Shown: positions 13,301 to 26,959 of the stretch, in pieces
Layout of the letters: every line of letters begins with the position of its first letter
How positions within the stretch are numbered: position 1 is the first letter of the stretch
Origin: Astropecten irregularis
Lineage: Eukaryota; Echinodermata; Asteroidea; Paxillosida; Astropectinidae
Assembly (NCBI GenBank): GCA_963971285.1
Contig: OZ020244.1
Span: 6,014,001 to 6,078,000 of the forward strand
Length of the DNA: 64,000 nucleotides
Direction: 5' to 3'
Notes under the pieces: model-generated
The model's input: only the letters and a program-made list of their open reading frames with translations
What the model was told of the DNA's origin: nothing
Database searches by the model: none
Position numbers and translations under genes: made by a program

Positions 13301-15501
13301 TACTCAAGTAAAACACCGGAATATGATGACAGTTACTATTTGTTTTAAGTAAACTTTTGTACTGCAATATGAGGAGAGTTACTATCCGATTCATGTAAAA
13401 CACCACAATATGACGACAGCTACTATTTGATTCTTGTAAAACACCACAATATGACGACAGTTACTATTTGATTCATGTAAAGCACCGCAATTTGACTACA
13501 GTTACTATTTTATTAATTTAAAAACGACGCAATATGATGACAGTTACTATTTTACTCATGTAACCGTCGGAATATGACAACAGTTACTATCTGATTCATA
13601 TAAAACATCAGAATATGATGACAGTTACTCTACTATTAGATTCATGTAAAGCGCCGCAATATGATGACAGTTACTATCTTATTCGTGTAAGACACCGCAA
13701 TATGACGGCAGTTACTATTTGATTCATGTAAAACGCCACAATATGATGGCAGTTACTATTTGATTCATGTAAAACGCCGCAATATGGTGGCAGTTACTAT
13801 TTGATTCATGTAAAGCACCGCAATTTGACTACAGTTACTATTTTATTAATTTAAAAACGACGCAATATGATGGCAGTTACTATTTTACTCATGTAACCAC
13901 CGGAATATGACAACAGTTACTATCTGATTCATATAAAACATCAGAATATGATGACAGTTACTGTACTAGTTCATGTAAAGCGGCCAATATGATGACAGTT
14001 ACTATTTTATTCATGGAAAACCCCGAAATATGACAACAGTTACTATCTGATTCATATAAAACACCAGAATATGATGACAGTTACTGTACTATTTGATTCA
14101 TGTAAAACGCCACAATATGATGGCAGTTACTATTTGATTCATGTAAAACGCCACAATATGATGACAGTTACTATTTTATTCATGGAAAACACTGATGCAA
14201 AAAGGGGGTAAAAATCCGAGTGTTGGGTCCGAGGGTTTCTTACACCCGACGGTCGCAGAGGGGTCAAGCAGTGGGGTCAAGGACCCGCCGTGCCGCACGA
14301 CCGAGGCCTTCGCAGCGAATTTTTTTTTAAAAATCTTTAAGTGTACGCCGTAACTTGAACATTTCCAATTAGGAAATTTAACAGGTATAAAAAAACACTC
14401 ACACATAGAATCACGGAGACAGGCTTAATATTAAACTGTTCCTCCTGACATTTCAAAGGAGAAATAAAAAGATGCAAAAGTTAAGCAGACCGTCAGGTGT
14501 TCAGGGGCACGCGATTCACCGGGATACTTTCAACCAGCTTACCGGCTCCCATATAGTACCCATAGGCTTACTGGCAAGCCGACTACTGCATATCCTCCCC
14601 ACCATTGAGACCTTAGCCTGACATGCAAAGCTCTGAAGGACTAAGAGGGAGAAACAAGGCGGCCCCTGGACCATCGCGGTGCCAGGGTCCGCACATGCCA
14701 TGTTCCATTCATTATCAGAGAGTCAGGATCGGAGAATCGAACCCAGGCTGCCGGAAGTCTGAGCGGTGGTACCATCGCTTATCCCACCGAGCCAGAAGCG
14801 TTGGTGACAACCCGGCAGTTTCTAAAACTATTTATACCAGACAATTGACAGGAGAAAAACATTAAACAAAATTACTGAGAGCACATCGGGGCTCGAACCC
14901 GGGCCAAGTAATTCAAAGTCCCTTTCCCTAACCACTCGGCCACATCACATGTATTGACGGTGTCATGGAATGTAGCAATGAAGTGATTGTCGATACCCTA
15001 TTGGCTTAAAATCACTCGAGCGTGTTATGAACAGTCTCCGTAGTCATGTATAACCCGCTATGGAATCACCTAATCCAAGTCCTAATCCAAGACTTTGTAG
15101 CAACATTTTCAAAACTTTAGGGCAAAGTGCTTGCCACCTGGTCTTGCCAGAGGTCGCGGAGACGTCTCTCCTTGGTGAGAGCGTAAGCCATTTTATGTTG
15201 GAGACGTCTCCGCCATTGGCGGAGACACTTCCCCGACACTCATTACATTCACCAATATTGAACAGACACTTCTTATACAAGTATTTTCTAAGCCCTGTGT
15301 TGGATGTCTTTAAAAACAATGGATGCCGAACCCGGTAACCAGAGTTTAGACTTTCACATAGAAACTGATCCATGTAAAACACCGAAAGATGAAGGCAGTT
15401 ACTATTTGATTCATGTAAAACGCCACAACATGAGGACGTTATTTGGTTAATGGAAACATCGCAATGTGACTACGTTGCTATATGATTCATGTAAAACACC
15501 G
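10325..15501. repeat. Satellite unit 2 (full 5177 bp)
   Basis: Complete unit with D core 10325-10677, A core 11692-12054, B core 12744-13099 and C segment 14194-15364. Spacing to unit 1 is exactly 5177 bp at every block checked, so no indels separate the two. Confidence 0.94.
14194..15364. repeat. Satellite C segment, copy in unit 2
   Basis: Same layout as the copy at 3840. The tRNA-like sequences are at 14725-14797 and 14879-14946 on the minus strand. Confidence 0.85.
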
Positions 15502-18297
15502 ATGCAAAAATGGGCGAAAAACCGAGTGCGGGGTCCAAGTATCCGAGGGATTCTTCGACCCGACAGCCACAGGAGGTTCCAGCAGTGGGCTTCACCAAGG
15601 ACCCCGCCGTGCCGCAAGGCCGCAGCCTTCGCACCGAGTGGCACGGGCCGTTTTGGCCGCAGACTCCGAGAAACGGCCACCTCCGAGTAGCGTTCCGGCA
15701 GCGAGAGGTACGCTGTGGCAGACGGCCCAGATTTTGGCTGCATTAACCACGGCCCTTTTTGGCCACAAGAGTCCGAGAAACTGCCTCGTGTAAGGCGGCA
15801 GGGAAAGGTCTGCCGTGGCGACCGGCGGAGGACTCTCGCTCCAAGAGGTAGTATGGCGACAGTTATTATTTGTTTTATGTAAAACACCGGACTATGAGGA
15901 GAGTTACTATTTGATTTATGTAAAACGCCACAATATGACCACAGTTATTATTTGATTTAGGTAAAACACCGGTATATAAGGAGAGATAATATCTGATTCA
16001 TGTAAAACGCTGCAATATGAACACCGGAATGAAAGGAGAGTTACTACTTGTATCTCATTCATATAAATCACCAAAATATGACGACAGGTACTATTTTACT
16101 CAAGTAAAACACCGGAATATGATGACAGTTACTATTTGTTTTAAGTAAACTTTTGTACTGCAATATGAGGAGAGTTACTATTCGATTCATGTAAAACACC
16201 ACAATATGACGACAGCTACTATTTGATTCTTGTAAAACACCACAATATGACGACAGTTACTATTTGATTCATGTAAAGCACCGCAATTTGACTACAGTTA
16301 CTATTTTATTAATTTAAAAACGACGCAATATGATGACAGTTACTATTTTACTCATGTAACCATCGGAATATGACAACAGTTACTATCTGATTCATATAAA
16401 ACATCAGAATATGATGACAGTTACTCTACTATTAGATTCATGTAAAGCGCCGCAATATGATGACAGTTACTATCTGATTCGTGTAAGACACCGCAATATG
16501 ATGGCAGTTACTATTTGATTCATGTAAAACGCCACAATATGATGGCAGTTACTATTTGATTCATGTAAAACGCCGCAATATGGTGGCAGTTACTATTTGA
16601 TTCATGTAAAGCACCGCAATTTGACTACAGTTACTATTTTATTAATTTAAAAACGACGCAATATGATGGCAGTTACTATTTTACTCATGTAACCACCGGA
16701 ATATGACAACAGTTACTATCTGATTCATATAAAACATCAGAATATGATGACAGTTACTGTACTAGTTCATGTAAAGCGGCCAATATGATGACAGTTACTA
16801 TTTTATTCATGGAAAACCCCGAAATATGACAACAGTTACTATCTGATTCATATAAAACACCAGAATATGATGACAGTTACTGTACTATTTGATTCATGTA
16901 AAACGCCACAATATGATGGCAGTTACTATTTGATTCATGTAAAACGCCACAATATGATGACAGTTACTATTTTATTCATGGAAAACACTGATGCAAAAAG
17001 GGGGTAAAAATCCGAGTGTTGGGTCCGAGGGTTTCTTACACCCGACGGTCGCAGAGGGGTCAAGCAGTGGGGTCAAGGACCCGCCGTGCCGCACGACCGA
17101 GGCCTTCGCAGCGAATTTTTTTTTAAAAATCTTTAAGTGTACGCCGTAACTTGAACATTTCCAATTAGGAAATTTAACAGGTATAAAAAAACACTCACAC
17201 ATAGAATCACGGAGACAGGCTTAATATTAAACTGTTCCTCCTGACATTTCAAAGGAGAAATAAAAAGATGCAAAAGTTAAGCAGACCGTCAGGTGTTCAG
17301 GGGCACGCGATTCACCGGGATACTTTCAACCAGCTTACCGGCTCCCATATAGTACCCATAGGCTTACTGGCAAGCCGACTACTGCATATCCTCCCCACCA
17401 TTGAGACCTTAGCCTGACATGCAAAGCTCTGAAGGACTAAGAGGGAGAAACAAGGCGGCCCCTGGACCATCGCGGTGCCAGGGTCCGCACATGCCATGTT
17501 CCATTCATTATCAGAGAGTCAGGATCGGAGAATCGAACCCAGGCTGCCGGAAGTCTGAGCGGTGGTACCATCGCTTATCCCACCGAGCCAGAAGCGTTGG
17601 TGACAACCCGGCAGTTTCTAAAACTATTTATACCAGACAATTGACAGGAGAAAAACATTAAACAAAATTACTGAGAGCACATCGGGGCTCGAACCCGGGC
17701 CAAGTAATTCAAAGTCCCTTTCCCTAACCACTCGGCCACATCACATGTATTGACGGTGTCATGGAATGTAGCAATGAAGTGATTGTCGATACCCTATTGG
17801 CTTAAAATCACTCGAGCGTGTTATGAACAGTCTCCGTAGTCATGTATAACCCGCTATGGAATCACCTAATCCAAGTCCTAATCCAAGACTTTGTAGCAAC
17901 ATTTTCAAAACTTTAGGGCAAAGTGCTTGCCACCTGGTCTTGCCAGAGGTCGCGGAGACGTCTCTCCTTGGTGAGAGCGTAAGCCATTTTATGTTGGAGA
18001 CGTCTCCGCCATTGGCGGAGACACTTCCCCGACACTCATTACATTCACCAATATTGAACAGACACTTCTTATACAAGTATTTTCTAAGCCCTGTGTTGGA
18101 TGTCTTTAAAAACAATGGATGCCGAACCCGGTAACCAGAGTTTAGACTTTCACATAGAAACTGATCCATGTAAAACACCGAAAGATGAAGGCAGTTACTA
18201 TTTGATTCATGTAAAACGCCACAACATGAGGACGTTATTTGGTTAATGGAAACATCGCAATGTGACTACGTTGCTATATGATTCATGTAAAACACCG
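15502..18297. repeat. Short variant satellite unit (2796 bp)
   Basis: This unit has a D-like core (15502-15854), then minisatellite resembling the stretch after the B core, then a C segment (16990-18160). It has no A or B core. Its core carries private changes (cgacccgacagccacagg where other D cores read cgacctgactgccgcagg) and its 3' part reads gctccaag as in A and B cores. The following array has further private changes, for example gagataatatc near 15984. It is therefore more diverged than any full unit and looks like a distinct or older variant, not a simple deletion of the neighbouring unit. Confidence 0.9.
16990..18160. repeat. Satellite C segment, copy in short unit
   Basis: Same layout as the copy at 3840, in the 2796-bp unit. 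tRNA-like sequences lie at 17521-17593 and 17675-17742 (minus). The C segment is as conserved here as elsewhere although the D-like core and array before it are diverged. Confidence 0.85.
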
Positions 18298-21200
18298 ATG
18301 CAAAAGTGGGCGAAAAACCGAGTGCGGGGTCCAAGTATCCGAGGGATTCTTCGACCTGACTGCCGCAGGAGGTTCCAGCAGTGGGCTTCACCAAGGACCC
18401 CGCCGTGCCGCAAGGCCGAGGCCTTCGCACCGAGTGGCACGGGCCGTTTTGGCCGCAGACTCCGAGAAACGGCCACCTCCGAGTAGCGTTCCGGCAGCGA
18501 GAGGTACGCTGTGGCAGACGGCCCAGATTTTGGCTGCATTAACCACGGCCCTTTTTGGCCACAAGAGTCCGAGAAACTGCCTCGTGTAAGGCGGCAGGGA
18601 AAGGTCTGCCATGGCGACCGGCGGAGGACTCTCGCCCCAAGAGGTAGTATGGCGACAGTTATTATTTGTTTTATGTAAAACACCGGACTATGAGGATAGT
18701 TACTATTTGATTTATGTAAAACGCCACAATATGACCACAGTTACTATTTGATTCATGTAAAACACCACAATATGACGACAGCTACTATTCGATTCATGTA
18801 AAACACCACAATATGACGACAGCTACTATTCGATTCATGTAAAACACCACAATATGACGACAGCTACTATTTGATTCATGTAAAACACCGCAATAAAAAC
18901 GACAGCTACTATCTGATTCATGTAAAACACCACAATATGACGACAGCTACTATTCGATTCATGTAAAACACCACAATATGATGGCAGTTACAATCTGATT
19001 CGTGTAAGACACCGCAATATGATGGCAGTTACTATTTGATTCATGTAAAACGCCACAATATGACAGTTACTATTTGATTCATGTAAAACGCCGCAATATG
19101 GTGGCAGTTACTATTTGATTCATGTAAAGCACCGCAATTTGACTACAGTTACTATTTTAAAAAACCACGCAATATGATGGCAGTTACTATTTTACTCATG
19201 TAACCACCGGAATATGACAACAGTTACTATCTGATTCATATAAAACATCAGAATATGATGACAGTTACTGTACTATTTGATTCATGTAAAACACCACAAT
19301 ATGACGACAGCTACTATTGATTCATGTAAAACACCACAATATGACGACAGCTACTATTGATTCATGTAAAACACCACAATATGACGACAGCTACTATTCG
19401 ATTCATGTAAAACACCACAATATGACGACAGCTACTATTTGATTCATATAAAACACCGCAATAAAAACGACAGCTACTATTTGATTCATGTAAAACACCA
19501 CAATATGACGACAGCTACTATTCGATTCATGTAAAACACCACAATATGACGACAGCTACTATTTGATTCATGTAAAACGCCACAATATGAGGACGTTATT
19601 TGGTTAATGGAAACACCGCAATGTGACGACGTTGCTATATGATTCATGTAAAACACCGATTCAAAAGTGTGGGGGAAGATCCGAGTGCGGGGTCCAAGTA
19701 TCCGAGGGATTCTTCGACCTGACTGCCGCAGGAGGTTCCAGCAGTGGACTTCACCAACGACCCCGCCGTGCCACAAGGCCGAGGCCTTCGCACCGAGTGG
19801 CACGGGCCGTTTTGGCCGCAGACTCCGAGAAACGGCCGCCTCTGAGTAGCGTTGCGGCAGCGAGAGGTACGCTGTGGCAGACGGCCCAGATTTTGGCTGC
19901 GTTAACCACGGCCCTTTTTGGCCACATGGCACATGAGTCCGAGAAACTGCCTCGTGTAAGGCGGCAGGGAAAGGTCTGCCATGGCGACCGGCGGAGGACT
20001 CTCGCTCCAAGAGGTAGTATGGCGACAGTTATTATTTGTTTTATGTAAAACACCGGACTATGAGGAGAGTTACTATTTGATTTATGTAAAACGCCACAAT
20101 ATGACCACAGTTACTATTTGATTCATGTAAAACACCACAATATGATGACAGTTACTACTTGATTCATGTAAAACGCCGCAATATGGTGGCAGTTACTATT
20201 TGATTCATGTAAAGCACCGCAATTTGACTACAGTTACTATTTTATTAATTTAAAAACGACGCAATATGATGGCAGTTACTATTTTACTCATGTAACCACC
20301 GGAATATGACAACAGTTACTATCTGATTCATATAAAACATCAGAATATGATGACAGTTACTGTACTATTTGATTCATGTAAAACACCACAATATGACGAC
20401 AGCTACTATTGATTCATGTAAAACACCACAATATGACGACAGCTACTATTCGATTCATGTAAAACACCACAATATGACGACAGCTACTATTTGATTCATG
20501 TAAAACACCGCAATAAAAACGACAGCTACTATTTGATTCATGTAAAACACAACAATATGACGACAGCTACTATTCGATTCATGTAAAACACCACAATATG
20601 ACGACAGCTACTATTTGATTCATGTAAAACGCCACAATATGAGGACGTTATTTGGTTAATGGAAACACCGCAATGTGACGACGTTGCTATATGATTCATG
20701 TAAAACACCGATGCAAAAGTGTGGGGGAAGATCCGAGTGCGGGGTCCAAGTATCCGAGGGATTCTTCGACCTGACTGCCGCAGGAGGTTCCAGCAGTGGA
20801 CTTCACCAACGACCCCGCCGTGCCACAAGGCCAAGGCCTTCGCACCGAGTGGCACGGGCCGTTTTGGCCGCAGACTCCGAGAAACGGCCACCTCTGAGTA
20901 GCGTTGCGGCAGCGAGAGGTACGCTGTGGCAGACGGCCCAGATTTTGGCTGCATTAACCACGGCCCTTTTTGGCCACAAGAGTCCGAGAAACTGCCTCGT
21001 GTAAGGCGGCAGGGAAAGGTCTGCCGTGGCGACCGGCGGAGGACTCTCGCTCCAAGAGGTAGTATGGCGACAGTTATTATTTGTTTTATGTAAAACACCG
21101 GACTATGAGGAGAGTTACTATTTGATTTAGGTAAAACACCGGTATATAAGGAGAGATACTATCTGATTCATGTAAAACGCCGCAATATGAACACTGGAAT

Positions 21201-23467
21201 GTAAGGAGAGTTACTACTTGTATCTCATTCATATAAATCACCAAAATATGACGACAGGTACTATTTTACTCAAGTAAAACACCGGAATATGATGACAGTT
21301 ACTATTTGTTTTAAGTAAACTTTTGTACTGCAATATGAGGAGAGTTACTATCCGATTCATGTAAAACACCACAATATGACGACAGCTACTATTTGATTCT
21401 TGTAAAACACCACAATATGACGACAGTTACTATTTGATTCATGTAAAGCACCGCAATTTGACTACAGTTACTATTTTATTAATTTAAAAACGACGCAATA
21501 TGATGACAGTTACTATTTTACTCATGTAACCGTCGGAATATGACAACAGTTACTATCTGATTCATATAAAACATCAGAATATGATGACAGTTACTCTACT
21601 ATTAGATTCATGTAAAGCGCCGCAATATGATGACAGTTACTATCTTATTCGTGTAAGACACCGCAATATGACGGCAGTTACTATTTGATTCATGTAAAAC
21701 GCCACAATATGATGGCAGTTACTATTTGATTCATGTAAAACGCCGCAATATGGTGGCAGTTACTATTTGATTCATGTAAAGCACCGCAATTTGACTACAG
21801 TTACTATTTTATTAATTTAAAAACGACGCAATATGATGGCAGTTACTATTTTACTCATGTAACCACCGGAATATGACAACAGTTACTATCTGATTCATAT
21901 AAAACATCAGAATATGATGACAGTTACTGTACTAGTTCATGTAAAGCGGCCAATATGATGACAGTTACTATTTTATTCATGGAAAACCCCGAAATATGAC
22001 AACAGTTACTATCTGATTCATATAAAACACCAGAATATGATGACAGTTACTGTACTATTTGATTCATGTAAAACGCCACAATATGATGGCAGTTACTATT
22101 TGATTCATGTAAAACGCCACAATATGATGACAGTTACTATTTTATTCATGGAAAACACTGATGCAAAAAGGGGGTAAAAATCCGAGTGTTGGGTCCGAGG
22201 GTTTCTTACACCCGACGGTCGCAGAGGGGTCAAGCAGTGGGGTCAAGGACCCGCCGTGCCGCACGACCGAGGCCTTCGCAGCGAATTTTTTTTTAAAAAT
22301 CTTTAAGTGTACGCCGTAACTTGAACATTTCCAATTAGGAAATTTAACAGGTATAAAAAAACACTCACACATAGAATCACGGAGACAGGCTTAATATTAA
22401 ACTGTTCCTCCTGACATTTCAAAGGAGAAATAAAAAGATGCAAAAGTTAAGCAGACCGTCAGGTGTTCAGGGGCACGCGATTCACCGGGATACTTTCAAC
22501 CAGCTTACCGGCTCCCATATAGTACCCATAGGCTTACTGGCAAGCCGACTACTGCATATCCTCCCCACCATTGAGACCTTAGCCTGACATGCAAAGCTCT
22601 GAAGGACTAAGAGGGAGAAACAAGGCGGCCCCTGGACCATCGCGGTGCCAGGGTCCGCACATGCCATGTTCCATTCATTATCAGAGAGTCAGGATCGGAG
22701 AATCGAACCCAGGCTGCCGGAAGTCTGAGCGGTGGTACCATCGGTTATCCCACCGAGCCAGAAGCGTTGGTGACAACCCGGCAGTTTCTAAAACTATTTA
22801 TACCAGACAATTGACAGGAGAAAAACATTAAACAAAATTACTGAGAGCACATCGGGGCTCGAACCCGGGCCAAGTAATTCAAAGTCCCTTTCCCTAACCA
22901 CTCGGCCACATCACATGTATTGACGGTGTCATGGAATGTAGCAATGAAGTGATTGTCGATACCCTATTGGCTTAAAATCACTCGAGCGTGTTATGAACAG
23001 TCTCCGTAGTCATGTATAACCCGCTATGGAATCACCTAATCCAAGTCCTAATCCAAGACTTTGTAGCAACATTTTCAAAACTTTAGGGCAAAGTGCTTGC
23101 CACCTGGTCTTGCCAGAGGTCGCGGAGACGTCTCTCCTTGGTGAGAGCGTAAGCCATTTTATGTTGGAGACGTCTCCGCCATTGGCGGAGACACTTCCCC
23201 GACACTCATTACATTCACCAATATTGAACAGACACTTCTTATACAAGTATTTTCTAAGCCCTGTGTTGGATGTCTTTAAAAACAATGGATGCCGAACCCG
23301 GTAACCAGAGTTTAGACTTTCACATAGAAACTGATCCATGTAAAACACCGAAAGATGAAGGCAGTTACTATTTGATTCATGTAAAACGCCACAACATGAG
23401 GACGTTATTTGGTTAATGGAAACATCGCAATGTGACTACGTTGCTATATGATTCATGTAAAACACCG
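18298..23467. repeat. Satellite unit 4 (5170 bp)
   Basis: Full unit with D core 18298-18650, A core 19658-20020, B core 20710-21065 and C segment 22160-23330. It is 7 bp shorter than the other full units because ttattaa is missing from the minisatellite near 19158. It also has a private gattcatata at about 19440. Confidence 0.93.
22160..23330. repeat. Satellite C segment, copy in unit 4
   Basis: Same layout as the copy at 3840, with tRNA-like sequences at 22691-22763 and 22845-22912 (minus). It carries the G variant at 22744. Confidence 0.85.
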
Positions 23468-26460
23468 ATGCAAAAATGGGCGAAAAACCGAGTGCGGGGT
23501 CCAAGTATCCGAGGGATTCTTCGACCTGACTGCCGCAGGAGGTTCCAGCAGTGGGCTTCACCAAGGACCCCGCCGTGCCGCAAGGCCGAGGCCTTCGCAC
23601 CGAGTGGCACGGGCCGTTTTGGCCGCAGACTCCGAGAAACGGCCACCTCCGAGTAGCGTTCCGGCAGCGAGAGGTACGCTGTGGCAGACGGCCCAGATTT
23701 TGGCTGCATTAACCACGGCCCTTTTTGGCCACAAGAGTCCGAGAAACTGCCTCGTGTAAGGCGGCAGGGAAAGGTCTGCCGTGGCGACCGGCGGAGGACT
23801 CTCGCCCCAAGAGGTAGTATGGCGACAGTTATTATTTGTTTTATGTAAAACACCGGACTATGAGGATAGTTACTATTTGATTTATGTAAAACGCCACAAT
23901 ATGACCACAGTTACTATTTGATTCATGTAAAACACCACAATATGACGACAGCTACTATTCGATTCATGTAAAACACCACAATATGACGACAGCTACTATT
24001 CGATTCATGTAAAACACCACAATATGACGACAGCTACTATTTGATTCATGTAAAACACCGCAATAAAAACGACAGCTACTATCTGATTCATGTAAAACAC
24101 CACAATATGACGACAGCTACTATTCGATTCATGTAAAACACCACAATATGATGGCAGTTACAATCTGATTCGTGTAAGACACCGCAATATGATGGCAGTT
24201 ACTATTTGATTCATGTAAAACGCCACAATATGACAGTTACTATTTGATTCATGTAAAACGCCGCAATATGGTGGCAGTTACTATTTGATTCATGTAAAGC
24301 ACCGCAATTTGACTACAGTTACTATTTTATTAATTTAAAAACCACGCAATATGATGGCAGTTACTATTTTACTCATGTAACCACCGGAATATGACAACAG
24401 TTACTATCTGATTCATATAAAACATCAGAATATGATGACAGTTACTGTACTATTTGATTCATGTAAAACACCACAATATGACGACAGCTACTATTGATTC
24501 ATGTAAAACACCACAATATGACGACAGCTACTATTGATTCATGTAAAACACCACAATATGACGACAGCTACTATTCGATTCATGTAAAACACCACAATAT
24601 GACGACAGCTACTATTTGATTCATGTAAAACACCGCAATAAAAACGACAGCTACTATTTGATTCATGTAAAACACCACAATATGACGACAGCTACTATTC
24701 GATTCATGTAAAACACCACAATATGACGACAGCTACTATTTGATTCATGTAAAACGCCACAATATGAGGACGTTATTTGGTTAATGGAAACACCGCAATG
24801 TGACGACGTTGCTATATGATTCATGTAAAACACCGATTCAAAAGTGTGGGGGAAGATCCGAGTGCGGGGTCCAAGTATCCGAGGGATTCTTCGACCTGAC
24901 TGCCGCAGGAGGTTCCAGCAGTGGACTTCACCAACGACCCCGCCGTGCCACAAGGCCGAGGCCTTCGCACCGAGTGGCACGGGCCGTTTTGGCCGCAGAC
25001 TCCGAGAAACGGCCGCCTCTGAGTAGCGTTGCGGCAGCGAGAGGTACGCTGTGGCAGACGGCCCAGATTTTGGCTGCGTTAACCACGGCCCTTTTTGGCC
25101 ACATGGCACATGAGTCCGAGAAACTGCCTCGTGTAAGGCGGCAGGGAAAGGTCTGCCATGGCGACCGGCGGAGGACTCTCGCTCCAAGAGGTAGTATGGC
25201 GACAGTTATTATTTGTTTTATGTAAAACACCGGACTATGAGGAGAGTTACTATTTGATTTATGTAAAACGCCACAATATGACCACAGTTACTATTTGATT
25301 CATGTAAAACACCACAATATGATGACAGTTACTATTTGATTCATGTAAAACGCCGCAATATGGTGGCAGTTACTATTTGATTCATGTAAAGCACCGCAAT
25401 TTGACTACAGTTACTATTTTATTAATTTAAAAACGACGCAATATGATGGCAGTTACTATTTTACTCATGTAACCACCGGAATATGACAACAGTTACTATC
25501 TGATTCATATAAAACATCAGAATATGATGACAGTTACTGTACTATTTGATTCATGTAAAACACCACAATATGACGACAGCTACTATTGATTCATGTAAAA
25601 CACCACAATATGACGACAGCTACTATTCGATTCATGTAAAACACCACAATATGACGACAGCTACTATTTGATTCATGTAAAACACCGCAATAAAAACGAC
25701 AGCTACTATTTGATTCATGTAAAACACCACAATATGACGACAGCTACTATTCGATTCATGTAAAACACCACAATATGACGACAGCTACTATTCGATTCAT
25801 GTAAAACACCACAATATGTCGACAGCTACTATTTGATTCATGTAAAACACCACAATATGACGACAGCTACTATTCGATTCATGTAAAACACCACAATATG
25901 ACGACAGCTACTATGTGATTCATGTAAAACACCGCAATAAAAACGACAGCTACTATCTGATTCATGTAAAACACCACAATATGACGACAGCTACTATTCG
26001 ATTCATGTAAAACACCACAATATGATGGCAGTTACTATCTGATTCGTGTAAGACACCGCAATATGATGGCAGTTACTATTTGATTCATGTAAAACGCCAC
26101 AATATGATGACAGTTACTATTTGATTCATGTAAAACGCCGCAATATGGTGGCAGTTACTATTTGATTCATGTAAAGCACCGCAATTTGACTACAGTTACT
26201 ATTTTATTAATTTAAAAACGACGCAATATGATGGCAGTTACTATTTTACTCATGTAACCACCGGAATATGACAACAGTTACTATCTGATTCATATAAAAC
26301 ATCAGAATATGATGACAGTTACTGTACTATTTGATTCATGTAAAGCGCCGCAATATGATGGCAGTTACTCTTTTATTCATGTAAAACTCCGGAATATGAC
26401 GAACTTCCTACTACCGTATTTGATCCGTGAAAAAAACACCGGAATGTGACTTTTGGTTGT
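23468..26460. repeat. Terminal incomplete satellite unit and array edge
   Basis: D core 23468-23820 and A core 24835-25197 are normal. The array then continues only as 41-bp minisatellite, without B core or C segment, and becomes irregular after about 26340 (tgattcatgtaaagcgccg, then gatccgtgaaaaaaacaccgg). Past 26460 no minisatellite is recognisable. This is the right boundary of the satellite. Confidence 0.88.
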
Positions 26461-26959
26461 ATACCTTTTGACAAACAATGCTGTGTGCATTGAACAGTGT
26501 TGACTCCTTGGCAACTAGTATAGGGTATCAAAATGTAGCTTAAGATGTCCCCTATGTCCCCCTACTCATACCACTCATATCACCCCAAACCGATTAAAAT
26601 TAGAGAAGTCGGGCGTCAAAATCAACGGAAGTTACTTTTTGTGCACCCTTTATTTCAATTTCAAGTTCATTGGTTTGGAGGATGCATGTTTAGACAAAAG
26701 TAAGTAAAGTCGTGTACACGTCCCTATGGGAATGTCTCCCTAAGTACCCATTATCTCCTATTAGGATTGCGCTTTTGTGATGAAGCGCATTGATAATTTT
26801 ATGTGGAAATGCGCTATATGCATGATTGTAATAATAATTATTTTTTTAAATGCTGAAAGTTAGGAGGGCTTGACGCGTTATAAAATTAATTATTTTTAAT
26901 TAATAATATAACAATAATAATGCCAATAAGCACCAACGATCAAAAGCTGCAAAGAAAAA
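26461..26959. other. Anonymous AT-rich flank
   Basis: Sequence just outside the satellite. I see no gene, terminal repeat or tRNA-like motif. It ends in AT-rich sequence and an A-rich run (26950-26972) immediately before the SINE-like segment. Confidence 0.5.

Larger units (their letters stand above)
1..26460. repeat. Higher-order satellite array, 5177-bp unit
   Basis: Long blocks recur at exact spacings: identical segments begin at 1338, 6515 and 11692 (5177 bp apart), then at 19658 and 24835 (again 5177 apart). Each unit holds three GC-rich core blocks, arrays of a 41-bp minisatellite, and a C segment of about 1.17 kb with tRNA-like sequence. Between 15502 and 18297 a 2796-bp short unit breaks the rhythm. 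The left end is cut by the window. The right end decays between about 26330 and 26460. Copies differ by only a few substitutions and one 7-bp deletion, which implies recent amplification or strong homogenisation. Open frames inside it run on both strands over the same DNA and are not treated as genes. Confidence 0.96.

Noticed and set aside
1166-25230. Repeated open frames of 60-186 codons on both strands of the satellite as genes
   Set aside because: They overlap each other on opposite strands, run from the core into 41-bp minisatellite (not a multiple of three), and match no family. GC-rich tandem DNA gives such frames by chance; identity between copies follows from DNA homogenisation.
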